12,386 nucleotides of DNA from Acidobacteriota bacterium (GTDB lineage: Bacteria > Acidobacteriota > Terriglobia > Terriglobales > Acidobacteriaceae): contig JAKAAZ010000094.1 of NCBI GenBank assembly GCA_021802085.1, positions 1-12,386 on the forward strand, given 5' to 3'. The notes below the pieces were generated by a model. That model worked only from the letters and a program-made list of their open reading frames with translations. It was not told the DNA's origin and made no database searches. Below, in pieces: positions 7,041-12,386 of this stretch. Made by a program: the position numbers and the translations under genes. Every line of letters starts with the position of its first letter. Positions within the stretch are counted from its first letter, which is position 1.

Positions 7041-8620
7041 ATGCTCCCAGATGACGCCAGCGCGTTTCCAAAGGCGCTCGACACTCTTTTCGAGTTATCG
7101 CCGGATGCCGTCCTGGTTACGGATGCGCAGGGGCATATTCGCGGGACAAATGAGCAGGCAGAGGCGATGTTCGGGTATGGCCGGGGGGAGTTGGCGGCCA
7201 GCCGATCGAGAACCTGGTTCCGGAGCGTTTCCGGGAGCACCATCCGGCCCATCGCGAAGGATACAACAAGCATCCGCGCACCCGCTCGATGGGCGGCGGA
7301 CTGAATCTGTTCGGTCTGCGGAAAGATGGCAGTGAATTTCCGGTAGACATCATGATGCGACCGATGGACGGGGCGGATGGACCGCTGGTTCTGAGCTTTG
7401 TACGGGACGTTTCGTTTCAGCGCATGGCACAGGAGTTGCTACGACGGTCGGATCAGCAACTGCGGTCGATTGTGGATAGCGTGAAGGACTACGCGATATT
7501 TCTGCTGGATCCCGAGGGGCATGTTGCAACCTGGAATCCGGGAGCGCAGCGGATCAAGGGCTACAGTGCGGATGAAATCATCGGCCAGCATTTTTCAGTT
7601 TTCTACCCCAACGATGACGCGGGGCGGAAAAAAGCGCAGGAGCAACTGAGAATCGCCAAAGCCAAGGGAAGATTTGAGGCGGAGGGTTGGCGGATCCGAA
7701 AAGACGGATCGCGTTTTTGGGCCAACGCGATCATCACGGCGATTTATGACCCGCACAATGAGTTGACCGGGTTCGCCAAAGTGACGCGCGACTTTACGGA
7801 CCGGAAGCGTGCGGAAGAAGCGTTGATGCTGCAGTTGAGCACCGTCCTGCTGGCGAACGTGGATATCCGCAAGATGCTCTCGGCGATTTCGGCCAGCATT
7901 CGCGATGTGGTGCCGCACGATTGCGCCACACTGGCGTTGCGCGATCCAGTATCGGGCGGACTGCGCGAGCAGTTTCTTGAAGCGGGGGAAGGCAAGCAGG
8001 CCAGCCACGCGGAAACGATTATCTCCATTGAAAATTCCCCGGCAGGTTCGGCCTATCGGCTGGGTGAACCAGTACTGCTGGAGCGGATCAACCTGGGTCC
8101 GTATGCGAAAGAGACGGTGCGCAACCTGACGGACAAGCAGATGCTGTCCGGATGCTGGGTGCCGCTGATCAACCGTGGGCAGACGCTCGGAACTCTGATG
8201 GTGGCCAGCCGCATGGAGTCGGCGTTCACGCAGCGCGAAGTAGACATGCTGGGCCAGATCGCCGGCCAGATTGCGATGGCGGTCAACAACGGACTCGTCT
8301 TCCGGCAGATTGCCGACCTGCGCGACAAGCTGTCGCAGGAGAAGAAATATCTCGAAGACGAACTGAACATGGAGCATCGGTTCGAAGACATCATCGGGGA
8401 AAGCACGGGCCTGCGGCATGTGCTGAAGGAAATTGCAACGGTTGCGCCCACCGATCCAACGCTGGAGACGGCGGAGCGGGAACATATCCTTCGCGTGCTG
8501 CGCGAGACTCGCGGAATGATCGGCGGTCCCGATGGAGCAGCCGAGCGGCTGGGCCTGAAGCGCACAACGCTGAACTCCAAGCTGAAAAAGCTGGGCATCG
8601 AGCGCCGCGACTATATGTAG
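7041..8620 (+). pseudogene. Frameshifted, AAA+-deleted relic of a PAS-PAS-GAF sigma-54 activator
   Basis: One ancestral gene, read in two frames. Frame 1 from ATG 7041 (TTG 7029 is also possible) gives the first half of a PAS domain, LFELSPDAVLVTDAQG to GYGRGEL. At about 7194 the homologous reading moves by -1: GQPIENLVPERFREHH starts at 7196 and continues PAS1 through MGGGLNLFGLRKDGSEFPVDI. Numbered from the downstream ATG at 7289, there follow PAS2 (about 60-170), a GAF domain (about 180-335) and a coiled linker (about 340-365). The entry into a sigma-54 AAA+ domain, FEDIIGESTGLRHVLKEIATVAPTD, ends at residue 389. The next residues, PTLETAEREHILRVL, already belong to the C-terminal Fis-type helix-turn-helix (GAAERLGLKRTTLNSKLKKLGI). 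Walker A, GAFTGA and Walker B are all absent, so it cannot remodel sigma-54 polymerase. The downstream frame (7289-8620, 443 codons) is otherwise intact and might still be made as a DNA-binding sensor without ATPase. Confidence 0.8.
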
Positions 8621-8624
8621 TCAT

Positions 8625-8650
8625 GGTGACGAAATGCCGTCATCGTCACC
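8625..8650 (+). terminator. Hairpin directly after the regulator stop
   Basis: GGTGACGA (8625-8632) pairs perfectly with TCGTCACC (8643-8650) across a 10-base loop, 4 bases after the TAG stop. There is no T-tract, so it is not a classic intrinsic terminator. It could slow polymerase or protect the 3' end. A second small hairpin, CACGAC/GTCGTG, lies at 8730-8746 in the same 157-bp gap before the STAS gene. Confidence 0.35.
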
Positions 8651-8777
8651 TCGTCACTTGCCTCGTCCGTTCGGGCAAACTCCAGCCCCACCACTCCCGC
8701 CAAGTCCTTTCCGCTAAGAAGATGCACGCCACGACTCCGGGTCGTGCTGAGTTTGGCCCACGGCGTGCCATTCCTAA

Positions 8778-9107
8778 GTGCATGGCGCAGGCACGAGCCA
8801 CTTTACGTTACGAATAACGATCCAAGAAACACCGGAATCCGCAGTCCTCAAACTGGAAGGAAGAATCGTGGGCCCGTGGGCTGACGAATTGGGGACGGTG
8901 TGGCGCGAAATTGCAATCACTCCCCCAGAACGCCCGGTGACGCTGGATCTGCGTGACGTGACGTATGTCGACGCAAGCGGCATGCAGATCCTGCGCCAGA
9001 TCTATCGAGAGAAGAAGCCAGCGTTTCTTACTGGAAGCCCGTTGACCGAGTCCTTTGCAGAGCAAGCCCGGCGCAGTACAGCAGACAGCATTGAGGAGAA
9101 TGATTGA
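8778..9107 (+). CDS. Small STAS-domain protein (anti-anti-sigma-like)
   Basis: A 109-residue protein that is little more than one STAS domain. Strand 1 and the turn LEGRIVGPWADELG (about 26-39) are followed by VTLDLRDVTYVDASGMQILRQIY (about 54-76). Ser67 in DASGM sits where SpoIIAA-type proteins carry the regulatory phospho-serine. Such proteins bind anti-sigma kinases or act as partner-switch or sensory modules in the cytoplasm. The start is uncertain: GTG 8778 directly follows an in-frame TAA and has no clear ribosome-binding site, yet no other standard start lies before the first strand. No anti-sigma kinase or sigma factor gene is visible. The next gene, a CRP-type regulator, starts 1 base after its stop, so the two are very probably cotranscribed and may work together. 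Confidence 0.82.
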   Translation: MHGAGTSHFTLRITIQETPESAVLKLEGRIVGPWADELGTVWREIAITPPERPVTLDLRDVTYVDASGMQILRQIYREKKPAFLTGSPLTESFAEQARRSTADSIEEND

Positions 9108-9108
9108 C

Positions 9109-9819
9109 ATGCCACACACGTATCGAGTGGATCGGACAGAGGAATGCAAGCCGTACAAGGCCAGCGAATTTTTCCGTACATTGTCAGCCGCGGCGTTGGC
9201 GGATTTCGAGTCCCTGGCAATACGCCAGACCTATGCGCCTCGCGAAGTCTTGTTTGAAGAGAAGCGGAATCCATCGCGGGTCTTCGTTCTGCTGGAGGGC
9301 CAGGTGAAGCTTTCCATGAACTCGATGGACGGACGGAGGCTGATTCTGCGCATCGCAGGGCCCGGTGAATTGCCTGGGCTGACGTCGGTACTTTCCGGCA
9401 AGGAGTACGAGATGACGGCGGAGGTGTTGTGCCCGTGCAAAATTGCATCGATGCACCGCCAGGAGTTTCTTGGATTTCTGCTGCGGCACCCCGCAGCCTA
9501 CGCAAGTGTGGCGCGCGACCTAAGCCAGGAATATACGCGCGCCTGTGAACAACTGCGCACTGTCGGACTGGCCGCCACGGCCCCGGTCAAGCTGGCACGG
9601 CTACTGCTGGAGTTGTGTGGCGGAGCCCAGCAAACGGAGCGCGGCACTCAGTTCCGACTCACCCTGACCCACGGCGAGATCGGCGAGTGTATCGGGACGT
9701 CGCGCGAAACTGTCACACGCACATTGAGCGATTTCAAAAGCCGGCATCTACTGGATTTTCGCGGCTCGACCTTGATGATCCACAATCATCTGGCGCTGGC
9801 AAACTGCGCGGAAGTGTAA
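9109..9819 (+). CDS. CRP/FNR-family transcriptional regulator
   Basis: Predicted 236-residue regulator. A cyclic-nucleotide-binding-like beta-barrel (about 43-130, with VLLEGQVKLSM and GPGELPGLTSVLSG) is joined by a dimerisation helix (about 130-165) to a Crp-type winged helix (about 185-226; recognition helix near SRETVTRTLSDFK, 198-210). In classical CRP the pocket reads GELxxL followed by an Arg-Ser/Thr pair that contacts the cAMP phosphate. Here the equivalent stretch, SGKEYEMTAEV, lacks that pair, so cAMP binding is doubtful. The N-terminal cysteine cluster of FNR is absent too, although a CPC pair occurs at 108-110. The start is ATG 9109, with GAGGAG ending 10 bases upstream. An ATG at 9100 sits too close to it, and TTG 9055 lies within the STAS gene. 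Ligand unknown. Confidence 0.9.
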   Translation: MPHTYRVDRTEECKPYKASEFFRTLSAAALADFESLAIRQTYAPREVLFEEKRNPSRVFVLLEGQVKLSMNSMDGRRLILRIAGPGELPGLTSVLSGKEYEMTAEVLCPCKIASMHRQEFLGFLLRHPAAYASVARDLSQEYTRACEQLRTVGLAATAPVKLARLLLELCGGAQQTERGTQFRLTLTHGEIGECIGTSRETVTRTLSDFKSRHLLDFRGSTLMIHNHLALANCAEV

Positions 9820-9845
9820 GTGCGCAGTGTATCCGCCCTGCGCAC
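9820..9845 (+). terminator. Hairpin directly after the CRP-family gene
   Basis: GTGCGCAG (9820-9827) and CTGCGCAC (9838-9845) form a perfect 8-bp, GC-rich stem with a 10-base loop immediately after the TAA stop. It has no following T-tract, so efficiency as an intrinsic terminator is uncertain. With the palindrome at 9880-9968 it may separate the convergent transcripts. Confidence 0.4.
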
Positions 9846-9879
9846 GATCTGGACGGTCATAGCGGATTTACGGTTTGTA

Positions 9880-9968
9880 GAGTCATTTGCGGTGAAGAAT
9901 CCAGGCGATATCCGCATCGTAAACGCCGCCATCATCGTCTGGATTCTTCGCTGCGCTCAGAATGACTC
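9880..9968. repeat. Imperfect inverted repeat of the SERSEES type
   Basis: Both arms read GAGTCATT, then a variable 6-11 bases, then GAAGAATCCAGRCGAT. The left arm is forward (9880-9887 and 9894-9909). The right arm is its complement (9934-9949 and 9961-9968). The 16-base inner blocks differ at one position. The right arm contains CATTCTGAGCGCAGCGAAGAATCC, written here in two parts as CATTCTGAGCGC and AGCGAAGAATCC. I recall it as a widespread dispersed repeat, often seen in Acidobacteriota genomes as spurious SERSEES or LSAAKN peptides. It lies between convergent genes, overlaps the 3' end of the GH92 gene, and could form a hairpin acting as a bidirectional terminator. Confidence 0.7.
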
Positions 9969-12247
9969 CACTTCCGTTTGCATACAGTATCTGTAAATTC
10001 ACATCTAGTATGGGGGTGGGGTACGCCCCAAGCTCGATTCGGAAAGGGTCCGACCTGAATCTTGAGAATTCCGCCAGCCCTGATCTCGGCCTCGCGAAGC
10101 CAGGCGCGGGACAGTGTTCGGCCATTCAAGGTAACGGACTGAATATAGCAATCGCGGACCGGATCTCCCTGGACATCAATTCTGAAATTTTTTCCGTTGC
10201 TCAAATGAAGCACGACGTGCTGGAAGATGGGTGTCGTGAGGGAATAGAAAGGCTGCCCCACTGTCACGGGATAGATTCCCACAGAACTCAACACGAACCA
10301 CGCGCTCATTGTCCCGCCATCGTCATCCATCTCCGGCAATAGACCATCGGGCGTGGCACGGAATGCCTTCTGGATCACGGGCGTTGGGTAAAAGTTGTGT
10401 GATCCATAAATGTTCTTCATTGGATCGAGCAGGATGCGGTGCACATACTCCTGCGTCCGCCACGGTTGGCCGAGATAGTCGAAGAGGTAGGGATAATTGA
10501 TGTCCGGCTCATTGGCAATCGTGAAGAGGCTGTCGTCGAAAAACTTATGCAGGGACTCTGCGGACGCATGCCGCCCACCCTGCAACTTTGTCAGGCCAGG
10601 TAAGTCATACGGGACCGTCCAGCGGTACTGCCACATCGTGCCCTCGTAGAGATACTCATCATCCACGACTCTGGGGTCCTTCGCCGGCAACCAGTTCCCT
10701 TCCCGATCTTTGGCGCCAAAAAATCCGGTGGCGGGATTCCAGAGTGTGCGGTAGTTCGCAGCTATTTCGTGATATTTGCGAGCGTCTTCCGGGCGATGCA
10801 ACATCGCCGCCCATTCGCCGACTGCCCAGGCAGCATAATCATCATCCAGTGTTCGGGCGGTGTGGCCCGGCTCATAGGGTAGTCCATGCCTTCTCTCGTT
10901 GAGCCGGGCTGCCAGCGCATCACGAACCTGCAGGAACGTCTGGCTTGTCGGCTGGCAATCGCCTTTTCTGATGGAATCGAGAAGATATTGCTCCGCCCCT
11001 TCCATGCGAGTGTTGGGAACGGGCCAATAGCCGACGGCCTGTTCGGAATATCGCTGGGCAAAGATTGCAGCCAACGAAGAACACATGTCATGGGCCCTGG
11101 ATTGATCGAGCAAGGACACCAGAGGCATCTGCGTACGATAGGTATCCCATAGCGTCCAGCTACTGTAGTACCGGAAGTTGTCGGATCGATGAATCTTCTG
11201 GTCCGTCCCTCGATACTCGCCGTCGAGGTTCGATACGGCGGCCGGCAGCAGCATGGAGTGATAGAAACTGCTATAGAAAACCTTTTTCCGTTCGACGGGA
11301 CCATCGATGGATATCTGGCCCAGCGCCTTGTTCCAGTCTTGATTTGCGCTGCGCCGCACGGCATCCAAGTCCCAGCCGGTTACTTCCTGATCGAGCTGCT
11401 TTCTTGCGTGCGCAACATCAATCTCAGAAAAACCTATTTTCACTACCACTGGAGTCGACGCGTTGTTCGCCAGATTGAGTTCGGCAACTACATTTTTCCC
11501 GCGTGCGGTAGTACCAGATTGCAGTGCGCCATTGCTATACAACTTTATCGATTGCGCAGGAACGCTGACGGCCAGATAGAAATAGATCTTGTACCATCCT
11601 GGATTCCACTTTTCACCGTTGCACATTTGTCTGGTCTGGATGCTTCCTTCAAAAGCCTGCCCTGCGACGCTCGATATTTCGGCGACGTCGACGATCTGCG
11701 CGCCGCGGCGGAGGTCAAGCAGGAGTATCTCTGGAGAGCCGGATGGAAATGTGTAGCGATGCAGGCTCGCGTGCTGGGTCACGGTCAGTTCTGCACGAAT
11801 GGACGATGGAACCAGCGTGACGGCATAGTAACCGGGCGTGGCGATTTCCGATGCCTTGTCATATGGCTGCGCATAGGCTGCAGGGTCGAGAGAGGCTGGA
11901 TCACTCGTGAATGGGAGGATGGACAGGATTCCGCCGAGCCCCTCGCAACCAACGCCGCTCATTCTGAAATGGGAGAAGCCGACGATCTTCTTATCCTGAT
12001 AGTTGTAGCCTGCGTGGGCATCGTGGTTCAGCGAGCTGGGATAGGTGTCCGGGCTTGCCGTCACCATGCCAAACGGCAAAATCGCTCCGGGAAATGTTTG
12101 TCCGTGGTCGCCGCTGGTGCCGACAAATGGGTTTGCCAGATCGGCGGGCTGCAGCGCTACAAGCTGTCCCGTCAGGACTGCAATGATCGCGAGCAAAACA
12201 GTATTCCTGAGGTAACGCTTTCCACTCCGTTCAATACCCAATCGCAC
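9932..12247 (-). CDS. Secreted GH92 alpha-mannosidase (exo-acting, Ca-dependent family)
   Basis: Predicted exported glycoside hydrolase of 771 residues, full length for family 92, whose members remove terminal alpha-mannose from glycans by an inverting, calcium-dependent mechanism. A basic N-terminus and hydrophobic core (residues about 15-31, NTVLLAIIAVLTGQLVA) form a signal peptide. Family motifs follow: NPFVGTSGDHGQTFPGA (about 39-55), GFSHFRMSGVGCEGLGGIL (about 90-107), YSSFYHSMLLP (about 325-335), YEGTMWQYRW (534-543, with Glu535 matching the proposed acid) and PEMDDDGGTMSAW (638-650, Asp641-643 covering the proposed base). The start is GTG 12245-12247, with GGAGG 5 bases upstream; an open frame to 12358 would bury the signal peptide. 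The region at about 407-429 (YWPVPNTRMEGAEQYLLDS) departs from the usual family sequence. The last residues (SHSERSEESRR) come from the adjoining repeat. Linkage specificity cannot be told. Confidence 0.93.
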   Translation of the reverse strand: MRLGIERSGKRYLRNTVLLAIIAVLTGQLVALQPADLANPFVGTSGDHGQTFPGAILPFGMVTASPDTYPSSLNHDAHAGYNYQDKKIVGFSHFRMSGVGCEGLGGILSILPFTSDPASLDPAAYAQPYDKASEIATPGYYAVTLVPSSIRAELTVTQHASLHRYTFPSGSPEILLLDLRRGAQIVDVAEISSVAGQAFEGSIQTRQMCNGEKWNPGWYKIYFYLAVSVPAQSIKLYSNGALQSGTTARGKNVVAELNLANNASTPVVVKIGFSEIDVAHARKQLDQEVTGWDLDAVRRSANQDWNKALGQISIDGPVERKKVFYSSFYHSMLLPAAVSNLDGEYRGTDQKIHRSDNFRYYSSWTLWDTYRTQMPLVSLLDQSRAHDMCSSLAAIFAQRYSEQAVGYWPVPNTRMEGAEQYLLDSIRKGDCQPTSQTFLQVRDALAARLNERRHGLPYEPGHTARTLDDDYAAWAVGEWAAMLHRPEDARKYHEIAANYRTLWNPATGFFGAKDREGNWLPAKDPRVVDDEYLYEGTMWQYRWTVPYDLPGLTKLQGGRHASAESLHKFFDDSLFTIANEPDINYPYLFDYLGQPWRTQEYVHRILLDPMKNIYGSHNFYPTPVIQKAFRATPDGLLPEMDDDGGTMSAWFVLSSVGIYPVTVGQPFYSLTTPIFQHVVLHLSNGKNFRIDVQGDPVRDCYIQSVTLNGRTLSRAWLREAEIRAGGILKIQVGPFPNRAWGVPHPHTRCEFTDTVCKRKWSHSERSEESRR

Positions 12248-12386
12248 GGAAGCCTCCGTTCCACTTGATCGTAACCCACGCGGACTCAGGTTTCGGGCCT
12301 GGAAGTTCGTGGTCGGTGAATCGACGGCCGGGCAGTTTGGGGGGGTGACGATTTGCAAAATAGTACAAGAGAGCAGTTCGGCCTTT
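12248..12386. other. Upstream region of the GH92 gene
   Basis: On the minus strand this holds the GH92 leader. GGAGG lies at 12253-12257, 5 bases before the GTG start. The frame stays open upstream to 12358 but encodes a hydrophilic stretch without family similarity. A TACTAT box at 12360-12365 (minus strand) could be a -10, but any -35 would fall at the window edge. A run of seven G lies near 12339-12345. No convincing promoter can be called. Confidence 0.35.

Noticed and set aside
8152..8817. 221-codon plus-strand frame overlapping the regulator end and the STAS start
   Set aside because: It is a shadow of the GAF/HTH reading frame. Its Gly/Ala/Arg-rich translation has no domain.
9109..9819. 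FNR-type iron-sulphur sensor
   Set aside because: The cysteines present (residue 13, 108, 110 and a few later) do not match the N-terminal FNR cluster spacing.
11189..12268. 359-codon plus-strand open frame opposite the GH92 gene
   Set aside because: The minus strand carries clear GH92 motifs throughout. The plus frame shows no family motif and is a shadow of GC-rich coding.
12248..12358. GH92 N-terminal extension of 37 residues
   Set aside because: It would bury the signal peptide, whereas GTG 12247 has GGAGG 5 bases upstream.

Overview
The window is GC-rich, densely coded bacterial chromosome. It looks like a soil heterotroph of the Acidobacteriota type. This is an inference from three things: a secreted GH92 mannosidase, a PAS/GAF regulator of the sigma-54-activator kind, and a dispersed repeat whose translation reads SERSEES. 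No rRNA, tRNA, CRISPR array, transposase or phage gene is visible.

Left part (1-2719, minus strand). A lipoprotein metal-dependent amidohydrolase (2719-1580) is followed by an MFS transporter of the anion:cation symporter type (1440-133). The 139-bp gap between them is almost filled by a nested palindromic element (1455-1570). It has 17-bp perfect terminal inverted repeats and an 11-bp hairpin at the same centre. The two genes could form an import-and-hydrolysis module for an organic acid, but the substrate is unknown.

Middle (2944-6908, plus strand). This is a compact efflux operon: TetR-family repressor, membrane-anchored HlyD-type adaptor, ABC ATPase of the DrrA/YbhF type, and ABC-2 permease. 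All three junctions are 4-base ATGA overlaps, so translation is probably coupled. A TAACCGGTTA palindrome between an extended -10 box and the tetR start codon is the likely operator for autorepression. The layout resembles the E. coli cecR-ybhGFSR locus, but with only one permease.

Right-middle (6966-9819, plus strand). A regulatory cluster. The first gene (7041-8620) descends from a PAS-PAS-GAF-AAA+-Fis sigma-54 activator and carries two lesions. One is a single-base frameshift inside PAS1 (about 7194). The other is a clean in-frame loss of the whole AAA+ ATPase core (junction about 8453-8462), which joins the linker directly to the DNA-binding domain. It is followed by a small STAS-domain protein and a CRP/FNR-family regulator, which are separated by one base.

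Right end (9880-12247, minus strand). A secreted GH92 exo-alpha-mannosidase converges on the CRP gene. Its last ten or so residues are encoded by one arm of an inverted repeat of the SERSEES type (9880-9968), which also lies where a bidirectional terminator would be expected.

Several starts were moved from the longest open frame to sites supported by ribosome-binding sites: amidohydrolase GTG at 2719, HlyD 3725, permease 5796, CRP 9109 and GH92 GTG at 12247.
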